From Natronomonas salinimetallica (GTDB lineage Archaea; Halobacteriota; Halobacteria; Halobacteriales; Haloarculaceae): a DNA stretch of 36,775 bases. Shown here one piece after another: positions 8,585 through 15,957 of this stretch (positions within the stretch are counted from its first letter, which is position 1; every line of letters starts with the position of its first letter). The position numbers and the translations under genes are program-made. The DNA is taken from the NCBI RefSeq assembly GCF_013839515.1, contig NZ_JACDNQ010000021.1, forward strand, positions 1 to 36,775, in the 5' to 3' direction. A model generated the notes under the pieces. That model was not told the origin of the DNA, searched no databases, and saw only the letters and a program-made list of their open reading frames with translations.

Positions 8585-8606
8585 CCACGGGCACGGTGGC
8601 CCGTGG
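8585..8606. repeat. IS terminal hairpin, left end (5' of tnpB)
   Basis: CCACGGGC (8585-8592), loop ACGGTG, GCCCGTGG (8599-8606). It has the same loop and stem length as the right-end hairpin, but several stem pairs differ in a compensated way, so the hairpin shape and not just the sequence is conserved. Confidence 0.8.
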
Positions 8607-8699
8607 TACTCGCGCTGTTATTCATTATAGATCCGGACGGATAGGGGGACGAATCCGGTAGATTATGTACCGGCCGGACGCACTATTTAGTACCCCTTC

Positions 8700-9836
8700 A
8701 TGAGTGATCATATCGGCGCGCCGGGACGAGGTATCTCACGACGCGAGTTCTTGACGGCGACCGGCGGAACCGGAGCTCTCTCGCTTGCGGGCTGTTCGGA
8801 GCCGATCGACAGCGCCCTCGGAAACCAACCGACGAAACAGGTAGACGACGAACTTCCGCCGACCAGCCCGCCCGAGATCGTCAACGTCGACGAGCAGGGT
8901 GGCTCTGTAACGCTCTCGTCGGTGACCTCCAGGCATCCGATCCATCCGCTCGAGTCGATGGGTGGGCCGGTCGAACTCCCGCGTGTCTGGGCGTTTCAGG
9001 CCGACGATCGCGAGCCGAGCGTCCCCGGTCCGATCCTCCGGACGACCGAGGGCGAGGACATGGAAGTGACGCTCGACAATACCGACGCGAGCCACCCTCA
9101 CACGGTTCACTTCCACGGCGTCCAAAAGAGCTGGGAGAACGACGGCGTACCGACGACGACGGGTATTCAGGTCGATCCCGGTGAGCGATACACCTACACC
9201 ATCCCCGCGAACGTGCCGGGGACACATCTCTATCACTGCCACTACCAGACCCACCGACACATCGACATGGGAATGTACGGGATCCTCCGGGTCGATCCCA
9301 AGGGCTACGAGCCGGCCGACAAGGAGTACTTCCTGACGCTCAAAGACTGGGACTCCCGGCTCTCACGGACGATGAACGGCGAGGATCTCGACTACAGTCC
9401 GCGTAATCGGACCCCCGACGTGTTCACGATGAACGGCAAGAGCCTGCCCCGGACCATCCATCCAGAAGAGGGATCGCCGATCATCGTCGATTCGGGTGAC
9501 ACCGTCCGGCTCCATCTCGCCAACTCGGGCTACATGTCGCATCCAATGCACCTCCACAACCACCGCTACCGACTCGTCGCCAAGGACGGTGGCCGGGTTC
9601 CCGAGGCCGCCCAGTACGAGCAGGACATCACCAATATCGCGCCCGCAGAGCGCCACACCATCGAGTTTGAGGCCGATGCCGACCCCGGCATCTACCTCAT
9701 GCACTGTCACAAGGTCAACCACGCGATGAACGGGAACTTCTACCCCGGCGGGATGGTCAACGCCATCGTCTACCGCGATGCCATGGACTCGGACGTCTTC
9801 GCACAACTCATGGAGTACGCGGGCTACGACGGGTGA
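8700..9836 (+). CDS. Tat-exported two-domain multicopper oxidase lipoprotein
   Basis: The protein is 378 residues. The N-terminus has a Tat motif (SRREFLTATGG) and a lipobox LAGC at Cys32, so it is probably anchored outside the membrane. Domain 1 has HPHTVHFHG (about 132-140) and HLYHCHYQTHRHIDMGMYG (about 176-194: Cys180, His185/187, Met190, type 1 copper). Domain 2 has SHPMHLHNHRY (about 280-290) and YLMHCHKVNHAMNGNFYPGGM (about 332-352). This is the layout of two-domain laccases and copper nitrite-reductase-like oxidases. The substrate is unknown; nitrite, metal ions or phenols are all possible. A TATA-like TATTTAG lies about 15 bases upstream. The stop codon abuts the repeat element at 9837. 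Confidence 0.9.
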   Translation: MSDHIGAPGRGISRREFLTATGGTGALSLAGCSEPIDSALGNQPTKQVDDELPPTSPPEIVNVDEQGGSVTLSSVTSRHPIHPLESMGGPVELPRVWAFQADDREPSVPGPILRTTEGEDMEVTLDNTDASHPHTVHFHGVQKSWENDGVPTTTGIQVDPGERYTYTIPANVPGTHLYHCHYQTHRHIDMGMYGILRVDPKGYEPADKEYFLTLKDWDSRLSRTMNGEDLDYSPRNRTPDVFTMNGKSLPRTIHPEEGSPIIVDSGDTVRLHLANSGYMSHPMHLHNHRYRLVAKDGGRVPEAAQYEQDITNIAPAERHTIEFEADADPGIYLMHCHKVNHAMNGNFYPGGMVNAIVYRDAMDSDVFAQLMEYAGYDG

Positions 9837-9916
9837 ATCGCCTCGGGGTCAAGTGGTTCGAGACGCGGAGCGTCTCGTCATCACGGAAATCGGAGATTTC
9901 CGTACGACCCTGAGGT
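9837..9916. repeat. Stand-alone copy of tnpB right-end structure (copy 2)
   Basis: Directly after the oxidase stop codon lies CGCCTCGGGGTC, the linker AAGTGGTT, hairpin CGAGACGC-GGA-GCGTCTCG (9859-9877), the linker TCATCA, hairpin CGGAAATC-GGA-GATTTCCG (9884-9902), then GACCCTGAGG closing the outer stem (9906-9915). The same architecture and linkers occur in inverse orientation at 245-321, but three pairs in each hairpin differ and are compensated. No tnpB is nearby, so this is a solo right end or a MITE derived from it. It may also act as a 3'-UTR structure for the oxidase mRNA. Confidence 0.8.
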
Positions 9917-9975
9917 ATTCGCCTCGTACCGCGTATAAAGACGGCGGTAGCATCGGCTCCCGAGTCCGCCCCCGG

Positions 9976-9985
9976 CTTTATTTTC
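9976..9985 (+). promoter_or_regulatory. TATA box of transducer gene
   Basis: CTTTATTTTC lies about 25 bases before the ATG at 10007, the spacing expected for a leaderless haloarchaeal transcript. Confidence 0.5.
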
Positions 9986-10006
9986 CGCTTCGCACTCTGT
10001 CGGCCC

Positions 10007-11644
10007 ATGTTCCAGACAGTACGACGGCTCTTGCGGGGGCTGTCGGGATCAGGATCTCCACGGATGACCGACGGCGGGACGGAATCGATCGACGGTAGAG
10101 CGGAATCGATCGACGATGGAGCGGAATCGATCGACGGCGAGACGACACAGCTCGAATCGCGGTCGCCCGGCGACGGGGAACCACCGGCTGGGTCCGCGGC
10201 CGGAACGGTCGTCGACTCCTCGGGCGTGGAGCTTTTGAATCTGCTCGCACAGCCGACGTTCGCTCTCGACGCCGACGGGCACATCGCTGCCTGGAACGAG
10301 GCGCTCGAGGAGCTAACAGGTGCGTCCGCCGGGGAAGCGCTCGGCCACGAGCACGCAAGCGAGATGTTCTATCCCGACGGCCGGCGGGCCGAGACGCTCG
10401 CCGACAAGGTGTTGGAACACCCGCGATCGGCCCACGAGGCGTACGACGTCGAACTGGACGATGCCGACACACACCGAGTGAGCGATACGAGCACGATGAC
10501 CGACCAACACGGCGACGAGAAACACATCGCCTTCTGGGCGACACCGCGGTTCGGCCCCGAGGGCGACCTCCTCGGCGTCGTCGAGGTCGTCGTCGACCAG
10601 ACGGACATCATCGGCTCACAGCTCGCGATCGAGGACCTCGTCACCGAACTCTCCTCGACGCTCGGGGCCGTCCGGAACGGCACCTTCGACGAGCGGGCAA
10701 GCATCGACGATGCACACGAATCCCAGTTGCGCGATCAGGGAGTCGACGTCGGGATCGTCGGGGAGTTCAACCAGTTCATCGACGACTTCGAGACCCTTAG
10801 TAGCCGCGTCGAGTCACAGTCCGACCAGCTGACCCACATCGTCGAGGACGTCGTCGACAGCGCCGACGAGATCGCGACTCACATCGACGAACAAAACGGG
10901 ATGCTGGAGGACGCTGTCTTGGAGATGCAGTCGTTTTCAGCCCGAATGGAGGAGGTCGCCGCGACCGCCAGGGAAGTCGACACCGCCGCGACGCAGGCGA
11001 GCGAGATCGCAAGCAACGGCGTCGACACGAGCCACGACGCCCGCGCCGCCACCGACGAGGTGACCGAGATCGGCGACGAACTCGTCGAGAATATCCGGGC
11101 ACTCGACGACCGGATGGGGGACATCGAAACCGTCGTCGAGATCATCTCGGAGGTGGCCGAACAGACGAACCTGCTCGCGTTGAACGCCAACATCGAGGCC
11201 GCTCGCGCTGGATCCGACGGGGACGGGTTCACGGTCGTCGCAGAGGAAGTAAAGACGCTGGCCGACGAGACCCGCGAACACACGGAGGACATCACGGAGA
11301 GCATAGAGCAACTGCGCGAACAGACCGAAACGACGGTGGATGCGGCGGTCGAATCGAGCGAGACGATCGACAACGCGAGCGAACGGATCGACGAAACGCT
11401 CGCCGCCTTCGAGGAGATCGACGACGCCATCGAGGAGGCGGCCAACGGCATCGCCGAGGTTTCGCGGGCGAACGATGAACAGGCCTCCGCGGTCGAAGAG
11501 GTCACCGCGACGCTCGAGAACGTGCGCGAACGGGCCGAGCAGGCGGATTCGGCCGTCGACGACGTCAACGCCGCCGCCGCCGAACAGAGCGCGGCGCTGG
11601 ACCAGTTGGCCGCCCGCGTCGACGAACTCAGGGGCCGCGAGTGA
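10007..11644 (+). CDS. Soluble PAS-domain chemotaxis/signal transducer (Htr type)
   Basis: The protein is 545 residues with no transmembrane segment. After an N-terminal low-complexity part with three 7-residue repeats (AESIDDG-like, 10079-10141), a PAS domain occupies about residues 75-200 ([22 protein letters not shown] ... [12 protein letters not shown]). A long helical methyl-accepting signalling domain follows to the C-terminus. Its CheA/CheW-contacting tip is [18 protein letters not shown] at about residues 384-402. It would sense a cytoplasmic signal (redox, light or small ligand) and modulate CheA. No bound cofactor can be inferred. The gene is convergent with tfb; its stop codon abuts another fragment of the repeat element. 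Confidence 0.9.
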   Translation: MFQTVRRLLRGLSGSGSPRMTDGGTESIDGRAESIDDGAESIDGETTQLESRSPGDGEPPAGSAAGTVVDSSGVELLNLLAQPTFALDADGHIAAWNEALEELTGASAGEALGHEHASEMFYPDGRRAETLADKVLEHPRSAHEAYDVELDDADTHRVSDTSTMTDQHGDEKHIAFWATPRFGPEGDLLGVVEVVVDQTDIIGSQLAIEDLVTELSSTLGAVRNGTFDERASIDDAHESQLRDQGVDVGIVGEFNQFIDDFETLSSRVESQSDQLTHIVEDVVDSADEIATHIDEQNGMLEDAVLEMQSFSARMEEVAATAREVDTAATQASEIASNGVDTSHDARAATDEVTEIGDELVENIRALDDRMGDIETVVEIISEVAEQTNLLALNANIEAARAGSDGDGFTVVAEEVKTLADETREHTEDITESIEQLREQTETTVDAAVESSETIDNASERIDETLAAFEEIDDAIEEAANGIAEVSRANDEQASAVEEVTATLENVRERAEQADSAVDDVNAAAAEQSAALDQLAARVDELRGRE

Positions 11645-11664
11645 ACCGCCTCGGGGTCAAGTGA
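11642..11664. repeat. Half copy of tnpB right-end element (copy 3)
   Basis: TGAACCGCCTCGGGGTCAAG begins exactly with the TGA stop of the transducer gene and matches the first part of the 9834-9855 copy with one change. The two hairpins and the closing arm are missing, so this is a truncated relic. Confidence 0.65.
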
Positions 11665-11762
11665 CTGGATCGTCGGTCTCCCGTCATTACCACTGCGTTC
11701 GAGCCCTCTTTCTGCCTCGAAAAACAAAAAGCGAGACGGATCGAGCGCCGGTCCCGTGCCGG

Positions 11763-12719
11763 TCAGTGGATCCCGAGCGCCTCGATCTGTTCTTGATACC
11801 GGTTCCGGATGGTGACCTCCGTGACCTGTGCGACCTCGGCGACCTCGCGTTGGGTCTTCTTTTCGTTACATAAAAGCGAGGCCGCATAGATCGCTGCGGC
11901 CGCGTAGCCCGTCGGCGATTTCCCCGAGAGCATCCCCTTTTCGGCGGTCACCTCGATGATCTCTCGCGTCTTCTGTTCGACCTCCTCGCTCAGGCCGAGT
12001 TCCGAGCAAAAGCGGGGGACGTACTGGACCGGATCGACGGGCTCGAGCCCGAGTGAGAGCTCCTGGGCGATGTACCGATACGTCCGGCCGATCTCCTTTT
12101 GTTCGACCCGGGCGACCTCCGCGACCTCATCGAGGCTGCGCGGGATCCCTTCCTGTCGGCAGGCGGCGTACAGCGCGGCGGTTGCGACACCCTCGATGGA
12201 ACGACCTCGAATCAGGTCGTCGTCGAGCGCGCGCCGGTAGATGACCGATGCGACCTCTCGGACCGATCGCGGGACCCCGAGCGCCGAGGACATCCGATCG
12301 ATCTCCGAGAGCGCAAACTGGAGGTTCCGCTCGCCCGCGTCCTTCGTTCGGATCCGTTCTTGCCACTTCCGGAGGCGGTGCATCTGTGAGCGCTTCTCCG
12401 AGGAAATCGATCGCCCGTACGCGTCTTTGTCCTTCCAGTCGATCTGCGTCGTTAGCCCCTTGTCGTGCATCGTCTGTGTCGTCGGCGCGCCGACGCGGGA
12501 CTTCGATTGGCGCTCGGAGTGATTGAACGCCCGCCACTCCGGCCCACGGTCGATGTTTTCTTCCTCTATCACGAGCCCGCAGTCCTCACAGACGAGCTCA
12601 CCGCCACCGTCCGCACTCCGTACCAGCGAATCCGACTCACACTCGGGACAGCCGGTTTCTTCCTCCGTTTCCGTCTCCTCTTCGCTGGTGCGCTCTCGCT
12701 GTCGGGTGGGCCCTGGCAT
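11763..12719 (-). CDS. tfb: Transcription initiation factor TFB
   Basis: The protein is 318 residues. It bridges TBP, the BRE and RNA polymerase at archaeal promoters. An acidic N-terminus is followed by a zinc ribbon (C24, C27, C44, C47 in CPEC and CEDC), a B-reader/linker region ([20 protein letters not shown]) and two cyclin-like repeats (about 120-215 and 220-315) with [17 protein letters not shown] and [18 protein letters not shown]. Haloarchaea carry several tfb paralogues; which one this is cannot be decided here. A strong TATA (TTATATAAAT on the plus strand at 12745-12754) lies about 25 bases before the probable start of transcription, so the message should be leaderless or nearly so. 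Confidence 0.95.
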   Translation of the reverse strand: MPGPTRQRERTSEEETETEEETGCPECESDSLVRSADGGGELVCEDCGLVIEEENIDRGPEWRAFNHSERQSKSRVGAPTTQTMHDKGLTTQIDWKDKDAYGRSISSEKRSQMHRLRKWQERIRTKDAGERNLQFALSEIDRMSSALGVPRSVREVASVIYRRALDDDLIRGRSIEGVATAALYAACRQEGIPRSLDEVAEVARVEQKEIGRTYRYIAQELSLGLEPVDPVQYVPRFCSELGLSEEVEQKTREIIEVTAEKGMLSGKSPTGYAAAAIYAASLLCNEKKTQREVAEVAQVTEVTIRNRYQEQIEALGIH

Positions 12720-12744
12720 TATGCTTATATGGTTTGCCTACTCC

Positions 12745-12754
12745 TTATATAAAT
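12745..12754 (-). promoter_or_regulatory. TATA box of tfb
   Basis: On the minus strand the element reads ATTTATATAA, placed 26-35 bases before the tfb ATG at 12719. A second AT-rich stretch (ATATAAGC) sits right before the start codon. Confidence 0.65.
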
Positions 12755-12800
12755 GCTTTGCACACCTGTCTTTTTGCCCCCGCACTCATGGGGTGCCGTA

Positions 12801-12845
12801 CCAGCATCTCGGCGAGCGCCGATCCAGCATCTCGGCGAGCGCCGG
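12801..12845. repeat. 23-bp tandem duplication upstream of cspA
   Basis: CCAGCATCTCGGCGAGCGCC occurs at 12801 and 12824, in the divergent tfb/cspA intergenic region. It may move the cspA promoter away from that of tfb; no known operator is recognised. Confidence 0.85.
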
Positions 12846-12918
12846 TCGGGGACGGACGCGTCGTGGTATCCCGACCCTCGGAAGCGTTATACCCGAACGG
12901 GCACAATGGCTGTTTGTA

Positions 12919-13125
12919 ATGGCAAACGGTAAGGTTGACTTCTTCAACGACACTGGCGGCTACGGTTTCATTTCGACTGACGACGACGCGGTCGACGACG
13001 ACGAAGACGTTTTCTTCCACATGGAGGACGTCGGCGGCCCGGACCTCGAGGAAGGGCAGGAAGTCGAGTTCGACATCGAATCGTCCCCCAAGGGGCCCCG
13101 CGCGACGAACCTCGTCCGACAATAA
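12919..13125 (+). CDS. cspA: Cold-shock-domain protein
   Basis: The protein is 68 residues, a single cold-shock OB fold that binds single-stranded RNA/DNA as a chaperone. RNP1 reads GGYGFIS and RNP2 is DVFFHMEDV. The start VDFFNDTGGYGF and the end RATNLVRQ match the family. The fold is unusually acidic (DDDAVDDDED), as expected in a high-salt cytoplasm. The ATG at 12919 follows a TATA-like GTTATACCC (12881-12889) with a short leader. It is divergent from tfb and convergent with the RAM-domain gene at 13264. Confidence 0.93.
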   Translation: MANGKVDFFNDTGGYGFISTDDDAVDDDEDVFFHMEDVGGPDLEEGQEVEFDIESSPKGPRATNLVRQ

Positions 13126-13263
13126 AGCGACACCGTCGGTCGCCGTCGGCGACTGACGACGCAGCTTTTTGCGGATCGACCCATTTTATACGGAACACAT
13201 AAAGGGCAGACGCATCCCTCCCCGGACGCGTCTCCGGCGATGGCGCCCGTGTGTCCGACGCGC

Positions 13264-13494
13264 TCACTCCATCGCGATGTAGGTGTGAGTATCCTCGACG
13301 CCGTCGAGCGCCTGTACCGCGTCGGCCGCGATCTCCTTGACATCGCCGGGCGAGTCGACGTCGACTTTCGTAATGATGTCGACGTCCCCAGCCACGATGT
13401 GGGCCGAGACGACACCGTCGATGGCCTCGATGTCGTCGCGTAGCTGCCCCGCCTCGCCGGTGTGGGCTTTGACCATGACGTAGGCGACGACCAT
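13264..13494 (-). CDS. Stand-alone Lrp/AsnC ligand-binding (RAM) domain protein
   Basis: The protein is 76 residues (MVVAYVMVKAHTGEAGQLRD ... GVEDTHTYIAME). The complete RAM fold of Lrp/AsnC regulators is present without any DNA-binding HTH. Such proteins bind small effectors, usually amino acids, and may modulate full-length regulators or partner channels. Its start lies one base after the trkA stop, so the two genes are co-transcribed and probably translationally coupled. A paralogue with the same length and layout lies on the other side of trkA at 14361. Confidence 0.85.
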   Translation of the reverse strand: MVVAYVMVKAHTGEAGQLRDDIEAIDGVVSAHIVAGDVDIITKVDVDSPGDVKEIAADAVQALDGVEDTHTYIAME

Positions 13495-13495
13495 C

Positions 13496-14182
13496 TCAGG
13501 CCCCTCCCTGTGCGAGCGCGCGGTCCGCTTCGCCGACGATGATCTGTTCGACCTCGCGTAGGACGCTGAAATCGGCGATCGCGACGACCCGGTCGCCGAC
13601 CTCCAGTGAGGCGTCGGCGTCGGGGAGTTGCAGCCGGTGGCCCTCCTTGCCGAACGCGAGGACGCGTGCATCCGCCGGCAGTTCGAGTTCCGACAGCGAG
13701 TATCCCCGCATCGGCGACCCCGGCGTAACTGTGAGTTCGAGTAGCTGGAGGTTCTGTGCGATGTCGGCGACCGCCCGGACGCTCCCGCCGACGAGGGCGT
13801 TCTTCGCGGCGATGGCACCAAGGCGTTCGGGGTAGATCACCTCGTCGACGTAGTCGGCGTACTTGCCGACGACGTACTCGTCGTCGTCGTCGTCGACCCG
13901 GAGGACGGTCCGACAGCCGTGGCGCTTGCCGATCATACAGGTAATGAAATTGACGACCAGATCACCCGAGAGGGCGGCGATTCCGTCGACGTCGTCGAGC
14001 CCCTGTTCGAGAAGCGTCGCTTCGTCGCTGCCGTCGCCCTGGATGACCTCGAACCCCTCGTTGCGGAGACGCTCGACTTTCGCCTCGTCGGGTTCGATCA
14101 TGACCGGTTCGTGGTCCTCCTCCCGGAGCACGCGCGCAGTTCGCATTCCAACCCGGCCGGCACCTACGATGATGAACTTCAT
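13496..14182 (-). CDS. trkA: TrkA-type potassium uptake regulator
   Basis: The protein is 228 residues. The N-terminal Rossmann RCK domain begins MKFIIVGAGRVGMRTARVL (GxGxxG nucleotide site), with the acidic MIEPDEAKVERL after strand 2 and GDGSDEATLLEQ. The TrkA-C domain follows from about residue 140 (LQLLELTVTPGSPMRGYSLSEL ... LEVGDRVVAIADFSVLREVEQII). It would gate a TrkH-type K+ channel in response to NAD(H) or ATP/ADP, which matters for a salt-in haloarchaeon. GGAGG eight bases before the ATG is one of few clear Shine-Dalgarno sites in the window. It forms an operon with the RAM gene downstream. No TrkH gene is in the window. Confidence 0.93.
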   Translation of the reverse strand: MKFIIVGAGRVGMRTARVLREEDHEPVMIEPDEAKVERLRNEGFEVIQGDGSDEATLLEQGLDDVDGIAALSGDLVVNFITCMIGKRHGCRTVLRVDDDDDEYVVGKYADYVDEVIYPERLGAIAAKNALVGGSVRAVADIAQNLQLLELTVTPGSPMRGYSLSELELPADARVLAFGKEGHRLQLPDADASLEVGDRVVAIADFSVLREVEQIIVGEADRALAQGGA

Positions 14183-14265
14183 GAATCCTCCTACAACGAC
14201 CGGTCCCAATAATGTTACTCTTTCGCATACACTTCGTGCTGTCGGCGATACGTCCACGACGAGTT

Positions 14266-14284
14266 CCGTCCCACGGAGGGACGG
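14266..14284. promoter_or_regulatory. Hairpin/inverted repeat in the trkA divergent promoter region
   Basis: CCGTCCC (14266-14272) and GGGACGG (14278-14284) surround a five-base spacer, midway between trkA and the divergent RAM gene. It could be an operator or a leader structure. Function is unknown. Confidence 0.3.
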
Positions 14285-14360
14285 ACGTCCCGAAGGAGTC
14301 GAGCCGACGGGCAGGACCGCCTCGGGAAAGGTTTTTCATAAATGATAACAATCACCACGC

Positions 14361-14591
14361 ATGGTACGTGCATTCATCATGCTAAAGGCTGCTACCAGCG
14401 ACGCCGAATCGCTTGCCGAACGGCTCGTCGGACTCGACCACGTCACCGTCGCGAACGTCGTTGCAGGTGATTTCGACGTGATCGTGGAGGCCCAATCGAC
14501 GGAGGTCTACGATATCATACACTCCGTCGCGACCCGGCTCAGAGGGCTCGACGACGTAGCGGACACGAAGACGTACGTCTGTCTGGAGTGA
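14361..14591 (+). CDS. Stand-alone Lrp/AsnC ligand-binding (RAM) domain protein, paralogue
   Basis: The protein is 76 residues (MVRAFIMLKAATSDAESLAE ... DDVADTKTYVCLE), the same length and fold as the product of 13264-13494, again with no HTH. It is divergent from trkA, so trkA is bracketed by RAM proteins. An AT-rich TTTTTCATAAAT (14331-14342) lies about 20-30 bases before the ATG, compatible with a leaderless start. It probably senses the same class of effector as its paralogue. To its right begins the mobile region around tRNA-Glu. Confidence 0.85.
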   Translation: MVRAFIMLKAATSDAESLAERLVGLDHVTVANVVAGDFDVIVEAQSTEVYDIIHSVATRLRGLDDVADTKTYVCLE

Positions 14592-14706
14592 CCAGACGAC
14601 TGCCTCCGGGTTCGGCAGGATCCGACGGCGAGTATGAATCGGACGCACGCCGTGAATCCGAGGCCGTTGATGTCCCGTACCAGGGATCCATTTTTAAGCA
14701 GCCGAC

Positions 14707-14839
14707 CCTCGACGATGCTGTACGCGTGCTCTTTCAGATGGATCAGCCCGAGACCTTCGAGCCACCGTTCACGAACCCGCTCTGCATACCGACCAGTCCG
14801 ACGTGACGCTTGAAGACGTGCGTCGAAACCGGCTGTGAA
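14707..14839 (+). pseudogene. Decayed DUF5615 toxin gene, 3' part
   Basis: The bases encoding LDDAVRVLFQ and, after a frame change, VTLEDVRRNRL-stop match the intact toxin gene at 15553-15894 (LDDTAGVLFQ and VTLEYVSRNWL-stop). The DNA for GTGCTCTTTCAGA and CAGTCCGACGTGAC is identical in both. The 5' two-thirds are missing and the middle is scrambled. It abuts the left copy of the 197-bp direct repeat and is probably the remains of a second related element. Confidence 0.75.
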
Positions 14840-14848
14840 CTACCCCTA

Positions 14849-15045
14849 CTGGTTCGTACAGGCCCAAACCGCAAGAAGGAAACCGAACTGGGATGCTCCG
14901 TCAGGGATTCGAACCCGATGCCAGACCTCACTTCGTTCGGTCTGCCGTGATTCGAATCCCTTCCGTGCGCGCTTCGCTCCCTCGTAAAACTCGGTCGCTG
15001 TAGTGCTCCGTCAGGGATTCGAACCCTGGTCCTTGCCGTGAGAGG
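14849..15045. repeat. 197-bp direct repeat, left copy (distal att side)
   Basis: It is nearly identical to 19777-19973 at a constant offset of 4928 bases. It contains, at its right end, the 3' 34 bases of tRNA-Glu (15012-15045), and about 119 bases further left another T-arm/acceptor fragment (14893-14914). The two copies diverge exactly in the tRNA anticodon loop. Confidence 0.9.
15012..15045 (-). other. Partial tRNA-Glu 3' half (distal attachment site)
   Basis: On the minus strand this reads from the anticodon loop through the anticodon 3' stem, T-arm and acceptor 3' strand of tRNA-Glu, with no 5' half. This is the usual remnant left when a tyrosine integrase inserts into the 3' half of a tRNA gene and the intact gene is rebuilt at the other end (19932-20006). 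Confidence 0.85.
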
Positions 15046-15265
15046 CCGGTCGGGTCCGGGACGACGGGGAACTGACGACCAATTCGATGACCCTCTATAC
15101 GCGGTCTGCGCCTGCTACAGCGAGAATATTTTGCGCCGAGGTATATAAAACACCCAGCCGATTGCCCGGTCGGCAAGTCCGATTCGAAGGACTGTGTCGG
15201 GAAAATAACGGTTCGGTACTTCTAGGCGATCAAGGCCGGACGTTCAAGTATAGTGGCAACGTAGG
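15046..15265. promoter_or_regulatory. Leader region of the toxin-antitoxin operon
   Basis: This 220-base stretch has no gene. A strong TATA (GGTATATAAAACA, about 15137-15149) is followed by a small inverted repeat (TTGCC/GGCAA, around 15162-15176), and a second TATA-like AAGTATAGT (15246-15254) lies about 22 bases before the second ATG of the antitoxin. The operon may have two starts or a structured leader. Confidence 0.4.
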
Positions 15266-15553
15266 ATGGGTATGAGCCAAGTGGCGGGACGGATCGTGCG
15301 CGAACTCCACGATGAGCCACATCTCGACGGTCGACGGATTACGGTCCAGTTCATCAAAGAGCAAATCGAGGACCGTGGACTCACCCCCAGAACGGTTGCC
15401 GATCGTCACGATCTCGACGTGGCAGATGTCTACCGGGCGCTTACCTACTATCACGACCACCCCGAGGAGATGCGCGCTGTCGAACGGCAGCGCGATGCCG
15501 CGATCGAGGAGCACGAGCACCTGACGACCGATCCAAACGACGTACGTGGCTGA
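15266..15553 (+). CDS. DUF433 antitoxin
   Basis: The protein is 95 residues (or 93 from the ATG at 15272, which fits a leaderless start from the TATA-like site at 15246). The DUF433 pattern is seen: HLDGRRITVQFIKEQIEDRGLTPRTVADRHDLDVADVYRALTYYHDHPEEM, a three-helix HTH-like fold, with a charged C-terminus that probably neutralises the toxin. Its stop codon overlaps the toxin start (TGATG), so translation is coupled. DUF433/DUF5615 pairs are predicted type II toxin-antitoxin modules. Its position just inside the distal att repeat fits a role in keeping the island. Confidence 0.88.
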   Translation: MGMSQVAGRIVRELHDEPHLDGRRITVQFIKEQIEDRGLTPRTVADRHDLDVADVYRALTYYHDHPEEMRAVERQRDAAIEEHEHLTTDPNDVRG

Positions 15554-15894
15554 TGGGGTATCGGATTCTTGCCGACGAAAACGTCGAACGGGCGACGATC
15601 AACTATCTCCGGAAGCTCGACCACGATGTCGAATGGATCGGTGATGTTGAGGAACTCGGACTCGGTTCCGATGACGACTCGATCGCTGCGTATGCACGAG
15701 AACGGAACCGTCTCATACTCACGCAAGATGACGATTTCTTCACGCAGTTGCACCTCGACGATACTGCAGGCGTGCTCTTTCAGAAGGATCGGACGCTTTC
15801 AGCCCGAGAGGTCGGAGACATCGTTCACGAACTCTCCCAGTATGTCGATCAGTCCGACGTGACACTCGAATACGTGAGCCGAAACTGGCTGTAA
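15553..15894 (+). CDS. DUF5615 (Mut7-C-like PIN) toxin
   Basis: The protein is 113 residues. The PIN-like fold starts YRILADENVERATINYLRKLDHDVEW (ADEN, first acidic position), has DDSIAAYARERNRLILTQDDDFF (the conserved T-x-D-x-D-F) and ends VTLEYVSRNWL. These acidic residues would hold a metal for RNA cleavage. It overlaps the DUF433 antitoxin by one base. A decayed second copy of this gene's 3' end lies at 14707-14839, outside the distal att. Ribonuclease activity is inferred from the family only. Confidence 0.88.
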   Translation: MGYRILADENVERATINYLRKLDHDVEWIGDVEELGLGSDDDSIAAYARERNRLILTQDDDFFTQLHLDDTAGVLFQKDRTLSAREVGDIVHELSQYVDQSDVTLEYVSRNWL

Positions 15895-15957
15895 ATTTTA
15901 CATCTCCCCTCTCAGTAGTTAATATAAATTGACGTGTTATACACTCTCGATGGTCAG

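Larger units (their letters stand above)
7161..8606 (-). mobile_element. IS200/IS605-family tnpB-only insertion sequence
   Basis: The boundaries given are the outer edges of two terminal hairpins; the true cleavage sites lie a few bases outside. Both hairpins have an 8-bp stem and the identical six-base loop ACGGTG: 7161-7182 (stem CCCCGCGC) and 8585-8606 (stem CCACGGGC). The only gene is tnpB; no tnpA is present, so movement would need a TnpA supplied in trans. The element sits just downstream of purA and upstream of the multicopper oxidase, interrupting neither. Base composition of the interior is visibly less GC-rich than the flanks. Confidence 0.85.

Noticed and set aside
12960-13415. Serine/arginine-rich minus-strand frame opposite cspA
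   Set aside because: Shadow of cspA and of the convergent intergenic region; composition unlike a haloarchaeal protein.
14893-15045. Two additional tRNA genes left of the island
   Set aside because: Only the 3' parts are present; no 5' acceptor strand or D arm can be formed. Treated as att scars.
15160-15178. TTGCC-n5-GGCAA inverted repeat as a tRNA anticodon arm remnant
   Set aside because: The stem matches that of tRNA-Glu but loop and surroundings do not; five matching base pairs are not enough.
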